DNA of 63,266 nt from Liolophura sinensis. Taxonomy: Eukaryota > Mollusca > Polyplacophora > Chitonida > Chitonidae. How positions within the stretch are numbered: position 1 is the stretch's first letter; every line of letters begins with the position of its first letter. Positions 34,001 to 48,719 of the stretch are shown here, piece after piece. The notes below the pieces were generated by a model that worked only from the letters and a program-made list of their open reading frames with translations, did no database searches and had not been told where the DNA came from. The stretch is from positions 1 to 63,266 of the forward strand of contig NW_027018182.1 in NCBI RefSeq assembly GCF_032854445.1, read 5' to 3'. The position numbers and the translations under genes were made by a program.

Positions 34001-37000
34001 CTTTATTTACGTGTAGAAAACCCACACCATTTGTACATAAAAAACACAAGGTACTTGATACAGTCTGCTGTAAAAAGTACAACTGACCACAGACCCACAT
34101 GAATAAGGTGCCAAAAGATGCGCAATTGAGCCAGGTATCGGCAGCTGTTGAAAAATTGCAAATTTCCCTGGTTTCCATGGAGTAAGAGCCGTTGCTGTGC
34201 ACGTGATTATGACATAAATGATCATTCAATTGTCAGTAGAGCCAAAAGTATTGGTCGGAGAGCAACGCGATTTGCACCATTCGATTTGTCGTCACAAAAT
34301 ACGTCGGATTAGCCTCTTACCAGCAGCACTGGAACAATTTTTCCAATTTTGCATTTTTGCCTGGTCTTTTTGTTAATTGAAATCGGCTACACTGTACTAT
34401 GTACCATCGCAACTGGTCATTACTATATTCAACTTTTGACTATATGTTATGTGCCCTTCGGTAGCCCAGAAGACGTCAAATCTTTGGGCTAAGCCCATTT
34501 AACTCACCCAGCAATTGCCTTACTTCTAAGTCCAAGACAATCTCAATGTCTTTATCTACGTGTAGAAAAACCACACCATTTGTACATGAAAAACATGAGG
34601 TACTTGATACAGTCTGCTGTAAAAAGTACAGCTGAACACTGACCCACTTCAGTAAGGTGCCAAAAGATGCGGAATTGAGCCAGGCATCGGCAGCTGTTGA
34701 AAAATTGCAAATTTCCCTGGTTTCCATGGAGTAAGAGCCGTTGCTGTGCACGTGATTATGACATAAATGATCATTCAATTGTCACTACAGGCAAAAGTAT
34801 TGGTCGGAAAGCAACGCGGATTGCACCATTCGATTTTTCGTCACAAAATACGTCGGATTAGCGTCTTACTAGTAGCACTGGAACAGTTTTTCCACTTTTG
34901 CATTTTTGCCTGGTCTTTTTGTTAATTGAAACCGGCTACACTGTACTCTGTACAATCGCGACTGGTCATTACTAAATTCAACTTTTGACTATCAGTTATG
35001 TGCCCTTCGGTAGCCCAGAAGACCTGAAATCTTTGGGCCCAGCCCATTTAACTCACCCAGCAATTTTCTTACTTCTAAGTGCAAGACAATCTCAATGTCT
35101 TTATCTACGTGTAGAAAAACCACACCATTTGTACGTAAAAAACACAAGGTACTTGATACAGTCTGCTGTAAAAAGTACAACTGAACACTGACCCACTTCA
35201 GTAAGGTGCCAAAAGATGCGGAATTGAGCCAGGCATCGGCAGCTGTTACAAAATTGCAAATATCCCTGGTTTCCATGGAGTAAGAGCCGTTGCTGGGCAC
35301 GTGATTATGACATCAATGATCATTGAATTGTCGCTACAGCCAAAAGTATTGGTCGGAGAGCAACGCCGTTTGCACCATTCGATTTCTCGTCACAAAATAC
35401 GTCGGATTAGCCACTTACCAGCAGCTCTGGAACAGTTTTTCCACTTTTGCATTTTTGCCTGGTCTTTTTGTTAATTGAAATCGGCTACACTGTACTCTGT
35501 ACAATCGCGACTGGTCATTACTATATTCAACTTTTGACTATAAGTTATGTGCCCTTCGGTAGCCCAGAAGACCTGAAATCTTTGGGCTAAGCCCATTTAA
35601 CTCACCCAGCAATTGCCTTACTTCTAAGTGCAAGACAATCTCAATGTCTTTATCTACGTGTAGAAAAACCAGACCATTTGTACGTGAAAAACACAAGGTA
35701 CTTGATACAGTCTGCTGTAAAAAGTACAACTGAACACTGACCCACATTTATAAGGTGCCAAAAGATGCGGAATTGAGCCAGGCATCGGCAGCTGTTGAAA
35801 AATTGCAAATTTCCCTGGTTTCCATGGAGTAAGAGCCGTTGCTGGGCACGTGATTATGACATCAATGATCATTGAATTGTCACCACAGTCAAAAGTATTG
35901 GTCGGAGAGCAACGCGGTTTGCACCATTCGATTTGTCCTCACAAAATACGTCGGATTAGCCTCTTACCAGCAGCACGGGAACAGTTTTTTCCACTTTTGC
36001 ATTTTTACCTGGTGTTTTTTGTTAATTGAAATCGGCTACACTATACTCTGTACAATCGCGACTGGTCATTACTATATTCAACTTTTGACTATAAGTTATG
36101 TGCCCTTCGGTAGCCCAGAAGACCTGAAATCTTTGGGCCAAGCCCATTTAACTCACCCAGGAATTGTCTTACTTCTAAGTCCAAGACAATCTCAATGTCT
36201 TTATCTACGTGTAGAAAAACCACACCATTTGTACATAAAAAACACAAGGTACTTGATACAGTCTGCTGTAAAAAGTACAACTAAACACTGACCCACTTCA
36301 GTAAGGTGCCAAAAGATGCGGAATTGGGCCAGGCATCGGCAGCTGTTAAAAAATTGCAAATATCCCTGGTTTCCATGGAGTAAGAGCCGTTGCTGGGCAC
36401 GTGATTATGACATAAATGATCATTGAATTGTCGCTACAGGCAAAAGTATTGGTCGGAGAGCAACGCGGTTTGCACCATTCGATTTCTCGTCACAAAATAC
36501 GTCGGATTAGCCTCTTACCAGCAGCACTGGAACAGTTTTTCCACTTTTGCATTTCTACCTGGTCTTTTTGTTAATTGAAATCGACTACACTGTACCCTGT
36601 ACAATCGCGACTGGTCATTACTATATTCAACTTTTGACTATAAGTTATGTGCCCATCGGTAGCCCAGAAGACGTCAAATCTTTGGGCTAAGCCCATTTAA
36701 CTCACCCAGCAATTGTCTTAATTCTAAGTCCAAGACAATCTCAATGTCTTTATCTACGTGTAGAAAAACCACACCATTTGTACGTGAAAAACACAAGGTA
36801 CTTGATACAGTCTGCTGTAAAAAGTACAACTGAACACTGACCCACTTCAGTAAGGTGCCAAAAGATGCGGAATTGAGCCAGGCATCGGCAGCTGTTACAA
36901 AATTGCAAATATCCCTGGTTTCCATGGAGTAAGAGCCGTTGCTGTGCACGTGATTATGACATCAATGATCATTCAATTGTCACTACAGCCAAAAGTATTG

Positions 37001-40000
37001 GTCGGAGAGCAACGCGGTTTGCACCATTCGATTTGTCGTCACAAAATACGTCGGATTAGCCTCTTACCAGCAGCACTGGAACAGTTTTTCCACTTTTGCA
37101 TTTTTACCTGGTGTTTTTGTTAATTGAAATCGGCTACACTGTACTCTGTACAATCGCGACTGGTTATTACTATATTCAACTTTTGACTATAAGTTATGTG
37201 CCCTTCGGTAGCCCAGAAGACATCAAATCTTTCGGCTAAGCCTATTTAACTCACCCAGCAATTGCCTTACTTCTAAGTCCAAGACAATCTCAATGTCTTT
37301 ATTTACGTGTAGAAAACCCACACCATTTGTACATAAAAAACACAAGGTACTTGATACAGTCTGCTGTAAAAAGTACAACTGACCACAGACCCACATGAAT
37401 AAGGTGCCAAAAGATGCGCAATTGAGCCAGGTATCGGCAGCTGTTGAAAAATTGCAAATTTCCCTGGTTTCCATGGAGTAAGAGCCGTTGCTGTGCACGT
37501 GATTATGACATAAATGATCATTCAATTGTCAGTAGAGCCAAAAGTATTGGTCGGAGAGCAACGCGATTTGCACCATTCGATTTGTCGTCACAAAATACGT
37601 CGGATTAGCCTCTTACCAGCAGCACTGGAACAATTTTTCCAATTTTGCATTTTTGCCTGGTATTTTTGTTAATTGAAATCGGCTACACTGTACTATGTAC
37701 CATCGCAACTGGTCATTACTATATTCAACTTTTGACTATATGTTATGTGCCCTTCCGTAGCCCAGAAGACGTCAAATCTTTGGGCTAAGCCCATTTAACT
37801 CACCCAGCAATTGCCTTACTTCTAAGTCCAAGACAATCTCAATGTCTTTATCTACGTGTAGAAAAACCACACCATTTGTACATGAAAAACATGAGGTACT
37901 TGATACAGTCTGCTGTAAAAAGTACAGCTGAACACTGACCCACTTCAGTAAGGTGCCAAAAGATGCGGAATTGAGCCAGGCATCGGCAGCTGTTGAAAAA
38001 TTGCAAATTTCCCTGGTTTCCATGGAGTAAGAGCCGTTGCTGTGCACGTGATTATGACATAAATGATCATTCAATTGTCACTACAGGCAAAAGTATTGGT
38101 CGGAAAGCAACGCGGATTGCACCATTCGATTTTTCGTCACAAAATACGTCGGATTAGCCTCTTACTAGTAGCACTGGAACAGTTTTTCCACTTTTGCATT
38201 TTTGCCTGGTCTTTTTGTTAATTGAAACCGGCTACACTGTACTCTGTACAATCGCGACTGGTCATTACTAAATTCAACTTTTGACTATCAGTTATGTGCC
38301 CTTCGGTAGCCCAGAAGACCTGAAATCTTTGGGCCCAGCCCATTTAACTCACCCAGCAATTTTCTTACTTCTAAGTGCAAGACAATCTCAATGTCTTTAT
38401 CTACGTGTAGAAAAACCAGACCATTTGTACGTGAAAAACACAAGGTACTTGATACAGTCTGCTGTAAAAAGTACAACTGAACACTGACCCACATTTATAA
38501 GGTGCCAAAAGATGCGGAATTGAGCCAGGCATCGGCAGCTGTTGAAAAATTGCAAATTTCCCTGGTTTCCATGGAGTAAGAGCCGTTGCTGGGCACGTGA
38601 TTATGACATCAATGATCATTGAATTGTCACTACAGTCAAAAGTATTGGTCGGAGAGCAACGCGGTTTGCACCATTCGATTTGTCCTCACAAAATACGTCG
38701 GATTAGCCTCTTACCAGCAGCACGGGAACAGTTTTTCCACTTTTGCATTTTTACCTGGTGTTTTTGTTAATTGAAATCGGCTACGCTATACTCTGTACAA
38801 TCGCGACTGGTCATTACTATATTCAACTTTTGACTATAAGTTATGTGCCCTTCGGTAGCCCAGAAGACCTGAAATCTTTCGGCCAAGCCCATTTAACTCA
38901 CCCAGGAATTGTCTTACTTCTAAGTCCAAGACAATCTCAATGTCTTTATCTACGTGTAGAAAAACCACACCATTTGTACATAAAAAACACAAGGTACTTG
39001 ATACAGTCTGCTGTAAAAAGTACAACTAAACACTGACCCACATTTATAAGGTGCCAAAAGATGCGGAATTGGGCCAGGCATCGGCAGCTGTTAAAAAATT
39101 GCAAATATCCCTGGTTTCCATGGAGTAAGAGCCGTTGCTGGGCACGTGATTATGACATAAATGATCATTGAATTGTCGCTACAGGCAAAAGTATTGGTCG
39201 GAGAGCAACGCGGTTTGCACCATTCGATTTCTCGTCACAAAATACGTTGGATTAGCCTCTTACTAGTAGCACTGGAACAGTTTTTCCACTTTTGCATTTT
39301 TGCCTGGTCTTTTTGTTAATTGAAACCGGCTACACTGTACTCTGTACAATCGCGACTGGTCATTACTATATTCAACTTTTGACTATAAGTTATGTGCCCT
39401 TCGGTAGCCCAGAAGACCTGAAATCTTTGAGCCAAGCCTATTTAACTCACCCAGCAATTGTCTTACTTCTAAGTCCAAGACAATCTCAATGTCTTTATCT
39501 ACGTGTAGAAAAACCACACCATTTGTACATAAAAAACACAAGGTACTTGATACAGTCTGCTGTAAAAAGTACAACTAAACACTGACCCACTTCAGTAAGG
39601 TGCCAAAAGATGCGGAATTGGGCCAGGAATCGGCAGCTGTTGAAAAATTGCAAATTTCCCTGCTTTCCATTGAGTAAGAGCCGTTGCTGGGCACGTGATT
39701 ATGACATAAATGATCATTCAATTGTCACAACAGCCAAAAGTATTGGTCGGAGAGCAACGCGGTTTGCACCATTCGATTTGTCGTCACAAAATACGTCGGA
39801 TTAGCCTCTTACCAGCAGCACTGGAACAATTTTTCCAATTTTGCATTTTTGCCTGGTCTTTTTGTTAATTGAAATCGGCTACACTGTACTATGTACCATC
39901 GGGACTGGTCATTACTATATTCAACTTTTGACTATAAGTTATGTGCCCTTCCGTAGCCCAGAAGACGTCAAATCTTTGGGCTAAGCCCATTTAACTCATC

Positions 40001-41900
40001 CATCAATTGCCTTACTTCTAAATCGAAGACAATCTCAATGTCTTTATCTACGTGTAGAAAAACCACACCATTTGTACATGAAAAACACAAGGTACTTGAT
40101 ACAGTCTGCTGTAAAAAGTACAACTAAACACTGACCCACTTCAGTAAGGTGCCAAAAGATGCGGAATTGAGCCAGGCATCGGCAGCTGTTGAAAAATTGC
40201 AAATTTCCCTGGTTTCCATGGAGTAAGAGCCGTTGCTGGGCACGTGATTATGACATAAATGATCATTCAATTGTCGCTACAGCCAAAAGTATTGGTCGGA
40301 GAGCAACGCGGTTTGCACCATTCGATTTCTCGTCACAAAATAAGTCGGATTAGCCTCTTACCAGCAGCACTGGAACAATTTTTCCAATTTTGCATTTTTG
40401 CCTGGTATTTTTGTTAATTGAAATCGGCTACACTGTACTATGTACCATCGCAACTGGTCATTACTATATTCAACTTTTGACTATATGTTATGTGCCCTTC
40501 GGTAGCCCAGAAGACGTCAAATCTTTGGGCTAAGCCCATTTAACTCACCCAGCAATTGCCTTACTTCTAAGTCGAAGACAATCTCAATGTCTTTATCTAC
40601 GTGTAGAAAAACCACACCATTTGTACATGAAAAACATGAGGTACTTGATACAGTCTGCTGTAAAAAGTACAACTGAACACTGACCCACTTCAGTAAGGTG
40701 CCAAAAGATGCAGAATTGAGCCAGGCATCGGCAGCTGTTGAAAAATTGCAAATTTCCCTGGTTTCCATGGAGTAAGAGCCGTTGCTGGGCACGTTATTAT
40801 GACATAAATGATCATTCAATTGTCACTACAGGCAAAAGTATTGGTCGGAGAGCAACGCGATTTGCACCATTCGATTTCTCGTCACAAAATACGTCGGATT
40901 AGCCTCTTACCAGCAGCACTGGAACAATTTTTCCAATTTTGCATTTTTGCCTGGTATTTTTGTTAATTGAAATCGGCTACACTGTACTATGTACCATCGC
41001 AACTGGTCATTACTATATTCAACTTTTGACTATATGTTATGTGCCCTTCGGTAGCCCAGAAGACGTCAAATCTTTGGGCTAAGCCCATTTAACTCACCCA
41101 GCAATTGCCTTACTTCTAAGTCCAAGACAATCTCAATGTCTTTATCTACGTGTAGAAAAACCACACCATTTGTACATGAAAAACATGAGGTACTTGATAC
41201 AGTCTGCTGTAAAAAGTACAACTGAACACTGACCCACTTCAGTAAGGTGCCAAAAGATGCGGAATTGAGCCAGGCATCGGCAGCTGTTGAAAAATTGCAA
41301 ATTTCCCTGGTTTCCATGGAGTAAGAGCCGTTGCTGTGCACGTGATTATGACATAAATGATCATTCAATTGTCACTACAGGCAAAAGTATTGGTCGGAAA
41401 GAAACGCGGATTGCACCATTCGATTTTTCGTCACAAAATACGTCGGATTAGCCTCTTACTAGTAGCACTGGAACAGTTTTTCCACTTTTGCATTTTTGCC
41501 TGGTCTTTTTGTTAATTGAAACCGGCTACACTGTACTCTGTACAATCGCGACTGGTCATTACTAAATTCAACTTTTGACTATCAGTTATGTGCCCTTCGG
41601 TAGCCCAGAAGACCTGAAATCTTTGGGCCAAGCCCATTTAACTCACCCAGCAATTGTCTTACTTCTAAGTGCAAGACAATCTCAATGTCTTTATCTACGT
41701 GTAGAAAAACCACACCATTTGTACGTGAAAAACACAAGGTACTTGATACAGTCTGCTGTAAAAAGTACAACTGAACACTGACCCACTTCAGTAAGGTGCC
41801 AAAAGATGCGGAATTGAGCCAGGCATCGGCAGCTGTTACAAAATTGCAAATATCCCTGGTTTCCATGGAGTAAGAGCCGTTGCTGGGCACGTGATTATGA
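34001..41900. repeat. Six-monomer higher-order period
   Basis: The TATCAGTTATG monomer recurs at 34991, 38287 and 41581, spacings of 3296 and 3294 bp, that is 6 x 549 (plus two stray bases). The CTTTATTTACG monomer recurs at 34001 and 37297, also 3296 apart. Within 38366-38418 the match of the second block switches from its 35.1-kb counterpart to its 35.65-kb counterpart, which removes one monomer: a visible unequal-exchange breakpoint. Confidence 0.8.
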
Positions 41901-43225
41901 CATCAATGATCATTCAATTGTCGCTACAGCCAAAAGTATTGGTCGGAGAGCAACGCGGTTTGCACCATTCGATTTCTCGTCACAAAATACGTCGGATTAG
42001 CCACTTACCAGCAGCTCTGGAACAGTTTTTCCACTTTTGCATTTTTGCCTGGTCTTTTTGTTAATTGAAATCGGCTACACTGTACTCTGTACAATCGCGA
42101 CTGGTCATTACTGTATTCAACTTTTGACTATAAGTTATGTGCCCTTCGGTAGCCCAGAAGACCTGAAATCTTTGGGCTAAGCCCATTTAACTCACCCAGC
42201 AATTGCCTTACTTCTAAGTCCAAGACAATCTCAATGTCTTTATCTACGTGTAGAAAAACCACACCATTTGTACGTGAAAAACACAAGGTACTTGATACAG
42301 TCTGCTGTAAAAAGTACAACTGAACACTGACCCACATGAATAAGGTGCCAAAAGATGCGGAATTGAGCCAGGCATCGGCAGCTGTTGAAAAATTGCAAAT
42401 TTCCCTGGTTTCCATGGAGTAAGGGCCGTTGCTGGGCACGCGATTATGACATCAATGATCATTGAATTGTCACTACAGCCAAAAGTATTGGTCGGAGAGC
42501 AACGCGGTTTGCACCATTTGATTTGTCGTCACAAAATACGTCGGATTAGCCTCTTACCAGCAGCACGGGAACAGTTTTTCCACTTTTGCATTTTTACCTG
42601 GTGTTTTTGTTAATTGAAATCGGCTACACTATACTCTGTACAATCGCGACTGGTCATTACTATATTCAACTTTTGACTATAAGTTATGTGCCCTTCGGTA
42701 GCCCAGAAGACCTGAAATCTTTGGGCCAAGCCCATTTAACTCACCCAGGAATTGTCTTACTTCTAAGTCCAAGACAATCTCAATGTCTTTATCTACGTGT
42801 AGAAAAACCACACCATTTGTACATAAAAAACACAAGGTACTTGATACAGTCTGCTGTAAAAAGTACAACTAAACACTGACCCACATTTATAAGGTGCCAA
42901 AAGATGCGGAATTGGGCCAGGCATCGGCAGCTGTTAAAAAATTGCAAATATCCCTGGTTTCCATGGAGTAAGAGCCGTTGCTGGGCACGTGATTATGACA
43001 TCAATGATCATTGAATTGTCGCTACAGGCAAAAGTATTGGTCGGAGAGCAACGCGGTTTGCACCATTCGATTTCTCGTCACAAAATACGTTGGATTAGCC
43101 TCTTACTAGTAGCACTGGAACAGTTTTTCCACTTTTGCATTTTTGCCTGGTCTTTTTGTTAATTGAAATCGGCTACACTGTACTCTGTACAATCGCGACT
43201 GGTCATTACTATATTCAACTTTTGA

Positions 43226-46200
43226 CTATAAGTTATGTGCCCTTCGGTAGCCCAGAAGACCTGAAATCTTTGGGCTAAGCCCATTTAACTCACCCAGCAA
43301 TTGTCTTACTTCTAAGTCCAAGACAATCTCAATGTCTTTATCTACGTGTAGAAAAACCACACCATTTGTACATAAAAAACACAAGGTACTTGATACAGTC
43401 TGCTGTAAAAAGTACAACTAAACACTGACCCACTTCAGTAAGGTGCCAAAAGATGCGGAATTGGGCCAGGAATCGGCAGCTGTTGAAAAATTGCAAATTT
43501 CCCTGGTTTCCATGGAGTAAGAGCCGTTGCTGGGCACGTGATTATGACATAAATGATCATTCAATTGTCACAACAGCCAAAAGTATTGATCGGAGAGCAA
43601 CGCGGTTTGCACCATTCGATTTGTCGTCACAAAATACGTCGGATTAGCCTCTTACCAGCAGCACTGGAACAATTTTTCCTATTTTGCATTTTTGCCTGGC
43701 CTTTTTGTTAATTGAAATCGGCTACACTGTACTATGTACCATCGGGACTGGTCAGTACTATATTCAACTTTTGACTATAAGTTATGTGCCCTTCCGTAGC
43801 CCAGAAGACGTCAAATCTTTGGGCTAAGCCCATTTAACTCATCCATCAATTGCCTTACTTCTAAGTGCAAGACAATCTCAATGTCTTTATCTACGTGTAG
43901 AAAAACCAGACCATTTGTACATGAAAAACACAAGGTACTTGATACAGTCTGCTGTAAAAAGTACAACTAAACACTGACCCACTTCAGTAAGGTGCCAAAA
44001 GATGCGGAATTGAGCCAGGCATCGGCAGCTGTTGAAAAATTGCAAATTTCCCTGGTTTCCATGGAGTAAGAGCCGTTGCTGTGCACGTGATTATGACATA
44101 AATGATCATTCAATTGTCGCTACAGCCAAAAGTATTGGTCGGAGAGCAACGCGGTTTGCACCATTCGATTTCTCGTCACAAAATAAGTCGGATTAGCCTC
44201 TTACCAGCAGCACTGGAACAATTTTTCCAATTTTGCATTTTTGCCTGGTATTTTTGTTAATTGAAATCGGCTACACTGTACTATGTACCATCGCAACTGG
44301 TCATTACTATATTCAACTTTTGACTATATGTTATGTGCCCTTCGGTAGCCCAGAAGACGTCAAATCTTTGGGCTAAGCCCATTTAACTCACCCAGCAATT
44401 GCCTTACTTCTAAGTCGAAGACAATCTCAATGTCTTTATCTACGTGTAGAAAAACCACACCATTTGTACATGAAAAACATGAGGTACTTGATACAGTCTG
44501 CTGTAAAAAGTACAACTGAACACTGACCCACTTCAGTAAGGTGCCAAAAGATGCAGAATTGAGCCAGGCATCGGCAGCTGTTGAAAAATTGCAAATTTCC
44601 CTGGTTTCCATGGAGTAAGAGCCGTTGCTGGGCACGTTATTATGACATAAATGATCATTCAATTGTCACTACAGGCAAAAGTATTGGTCGGAGAGCAACG
44701 CGATTTGCACCATTCGATTTCTCGTCACAAAATACGTCGGATTAGCCTCTTACCAGCAGCACTGGAACAATTTTTCCAATTTTGCATTTTTGCCTGGTAT
44801 TTTTGTTAATTGAAATCGGCTACACTGTACTATGTACCATCGCAACTGGTCATTACTATATTCAACTTTTGACTATATGTTATGTGCCCTTCGGTAGCCC
44901 AGAAGACGTCAAATCTTTGGGCTAAGCCCATTTAACTCACCCAGCAATTGCCTTACTTCTAAGTCCAAGACAATCTCAATGTCTTTATCTACGTGTAGAA
45001 AAACCAGACCATTTGTACATGAAAAACACAAGGTACTTGATACAGTCTGCTGTAAAAAGTACAACTAAACACTGACCCACTTCAGTAAGGTGCCAAAAGA
45101 TGCGGAATTGAGCCAGGCATCGGCAGCTGTTGAAAAATTGCAAATTTCCCTGGTTTCCATGGAGTAAGAGCCGTTGCTGGGCACGTGATTATGACATAAA
45201 TGATCATTCAATTGTCGCTACAGCCAAAAGTATTGGTCGGAGAGCAACGCGGTTTGCACCATTCGATTTTTCGTCACAAAAATACGTCGGATTAGCCTCT
45301 TACTAGTAGCACTGGAACAGTTTTTCCACTTTTGCATTTTTGCCTGGTCTTTTTGTTAATTGAAACCGGCTACACTGTACTCTGTACAATCGCGACTGGT
45401 CATTACTATATTCAACTTTTGACTATAAGTTATGTGCCCTTCGGTAGCCCAGAAGACCTGAAATCTTTGGGCTAAGCCCATTTAACTCACCCAGCAATTG
45501 TCTTACTTCTAAGTCCAAGACAATCTCAATGTCTTTATCTACGTGTAGAAAAACCACACCATTTGTACATAAAAAACACAAGGTACTTGATACAGTCTGC
45601 TGTAAAAAGTACAACTAAACACTGACCCACTTCAGTAAGGTGCCAAAAGATGCGGAATTGGGCCAGGAATCGGCAGCTGTTGAAAAATTGCAAATTTCCC
45701 TGGTTTCCATGGAGTAAGAGCCGTTGCTGGGCACGTGATTATGACATAAATGATCATTCAATTGTCACAACAGCCAAAAGTATTGATCGGAGAGCAACGC
45801 GGTTTGCACCATTCGATTTGTCGTCACAAAATACGTCGGATTAGCCTCTTACCAGCAGCACTGGAACAATTTTTCCTATTTTGCATTTTTGCCTGGCCTT
45901 TTTGTTAATTGAAATCGGCTACACTGTACTATGTACCATCGGGACTGGTCAGTACTATATTCAACTTTTGACTATAAGTTATGTGCCCTTCCGTAGCCCA
46001 GAAGACGTCAAATCTTTGGGCTAAGCCCATTTAACTCATCCATCAATTGCCTTACTTCTAAGTGCAAGACAATCTCAATGTCTTTATCTACGTGTAGAAA
46101 AACCAGACCATTTGTACATGAAAAACACAAGGTACTTGATACAGTCTGCTGTAAAAAGTACAACTAAACACTGACCCACTTCAGTAAGGTGCCAAAAGAT

Positions 46201-46740
46201 GCGGAATTGAGCCAGGCATCGGCAGCTGTTGAAAAATTGCAAATTTCCCTGGTTTCCATGGAGTAAGAGCCGTTGCTGGGCACGTGATTATGACATAAAT
46301 GATCATTCAATTGTCGCTACAGCCAAAAGTATTGGTCGGAGAGCAACGCGGTTTGCACCATTCGATTTCTCGTCACAAAATACGTCGGATTAGCCTCTTA
46401 CTAGTAGCACTGGAACAGTTTTTCCACTTTTGCATTTTTGCCTGGTCTTTTTGTTAATTGAAACCGGCTACACTGTACTCTGTACAATCGCGACTGGTCA
46501 TTACTATATTCAACTTTTGACTATAAGTTATGTGCCCTTCGGTAGCCCAGAAGACCTGAAATCTTTGGGCTAAGCCCATTTATCTCACCCAGCAAATGTC
46601 TTACTTCTAAGTCCAAGACAGTCTCAATGTCTTTATCTACGTGTAGAAAAACCACACCATTTGTACATGAAAAACACAAGGTACTTGATACAGTCTGCTG
46701 TAAAAAGTACAACTGAACACTGACCCACTTCAGTAAGGTG
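43226..46740. repeat. Four-monomer duplication
   Basis: CTCATCCATCAATTG monomers at 43841 and 46038 are 2197 bp apart (4 x 549 + 1). The surrounding monomers match in order, including GATCGGAGAG and GGTCAGTAC variants. The extra base lies in an A run near 45280. Confidence 0.75.
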
Positions 46741-48170
46741 CCAAAAGATGTGGAATTGAGCCAGGCATCGGCAGCTGTTGAAAAATTGCAAATTTCCCTG
46801 GTTTCCATGGAGTAAGAGCCGTTGCTGGACACGTGATTATGACATAAATGATCATTCAATTGTCACTACAGCCAAAAGTATTGGTCGGAGAGCAACGCGG
46901 TTTGCACCATTCGATTTGTCGTCACAAAATACGTCGGATTAGCCTCTTACCAGCAGGACTGGAACAGTTTTTCCACTTTTGCATTTTTGCCTGGTCTTTT
47001 TGTTAATTGAAATCGGCTACACTGTACTCTGTACAATCGCGACTGGTCATTACTATATTCAACTTTTGACTATAAGTTATGTGCCCTTCGGTAGCCCAGA
47101 GGACCTGAAATCTTTGGGCCAAGCCTATTTATCTCACCCAGCAATTGTCTTACTTCTAAGTCCAAAACAATCTCAATGTCTTTATCTACGTGTAGAAAAA
47201 CCACACCATTTGTACATAAAAAACACAAGGTACTTGATACAGTCTGCTGTAAAAAGTACAACTAAACACTGACCCACATTTATAAGGTGCCAAAAGATGC
47301 GGAATTGGGCCAGGCATCGGCAGCTGTTAAAAAATTGCAAATATCCCTGGTTTCCATGGAGTAAGAGCCGTTGCTGGGCACGTGATTATGACATAAATGA
47401 TCATTCAATTGTCACAACAGCCAAAAGTATTGATCGGAGAGCAACGCGGTTTGCACCATTCGATTTGTCGTCACAAAATACGTCGGATTAGCCTCTTACC
47501 AGCAGCACTGGAACAATTTTTCCAATTTTGCATTTTTGCCTGGTCTTTTTGTTAATTGAAATCGGCTACACTGTACTATGTACCATCGGGACTGGTCAGT
47601 ACTATATTCAACTTTTGACTATAAGTTATGTGCCCTTCCGTAGCCCAGAAGACGTCAAATCTTTGGGCTAAGCCCATTTAACTCACCCAGCAATTGCCTT
47701 ACTTCTAAGTCCAAGACAATCTCAATGTCTTTATCTACGTGTAGAAAAACCACACCATTTGTACATGAAAAACACAAGGTACTTGATACAGTCTCCTGTA
47801 AAAAGTACAACTGAACACTGACCCACATTTATAAGGTGCCAAAAGATGCGGAATTGGGCCAGGCATCGGCAGCTGTTAAAAAATTGCAAATTTCCCTGGT
47901 TTCCATGGAGTAAGAGCCGTTGCTGGACAAGTGATTATGACATAAATGATCATTGAATTGTCGCTACAGCCAAAAGTATTGGTCGGAGAGCAACGCGGTT
48001 TGCACCATTCGATTTCTCGTCACAAAATACGTCGGATTAGCCTCTTACCAGCAGCACTGGAACAGTTTTTCCACTTTTGCATTTTTGCCTGGTCTTTTTG
48101 TTAATTGAAATCGGCTACACTGTACTCTGTACAATCGCGACTGGTCATTACTATATTCAACTTTTGACTA

Positions 48171-48719
48171 TAAGTTATGTGCCCTTCGGTAGCCCAGAAG
48201 ACCTGAAATCTTTGGGCTAAGCCCATTTAACTCACCCAGCAATTGCCTTACTTCTAAGTGCAAGACAATCTCAATGTCTTTATCTACGTGTAGAAAAACC
48301 ACACCATTTGTACGTGAAAAACACAAGGTACTTGATACAGTCTGCTGTAAAAAGTACAACTGAACACTGACCCACTTCAGTAAGGTGCAAAAAGATGCGG
48401 AATTGAGCCAGGCATCGGCAGCTGTTACAAAATTGCAAATATCCCTGGTTTCCATGGAGTAAGAGCCGTTGCTGGGCACGTGATTATGACATCAATGATC
48501 ATTGAATTGTCGCTACAGGCAAAAGTATTGGTCGGAGAGCAACGCGGTTTGCACCATTCGATTTCTCGTCACAAAATACGTCGGATTAGCCACTTACCAG
48601 CAGCTCTGGAACAGTTTTTCCACTTTTGCATTTTTGCCTGGTCTTTTTGTTAATTGAAATCGGCTACACTGTACTCTGTACAATCGCGACTGGTCATTAC
48701 TATATTCAACTTTTGACTA
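48171..48719. repeat. Representative 549-bp satellite monomer
   Basis: One clean monomer, from TAAGTTATGTG to the next TAAG. It is rich in short dyads: CACGTG at 48477-48482, the perfect 14-bp palindrome TCAATGATCATTGA at 48492-48505, and TGTAC-TCT-GTACA at 48670-48682. Other monomers also carry TCTACATGTAGA, a perfect 12-bp palindrome. The length is a multiple of three, but all frames contain stops, so this does not imply coding. I recognise no tRNA- or 5S-like core and no obvious CENP-B box. Confidence 0.95.

Noticed and set aside
48171-48719. Hammerhead ribozyme in the satellite
   Set aside because: I found no CTGATGA box paired with a suitable GAAA box on either strand of the monomer.
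48171-48719. Pol III promoter (tRNA-like A and B boxes)
   Set aside because: TAGCCCAGAAG and CATTCGATTT are only weak resemblances, wrongly spaced, and no tRNA fold is present.
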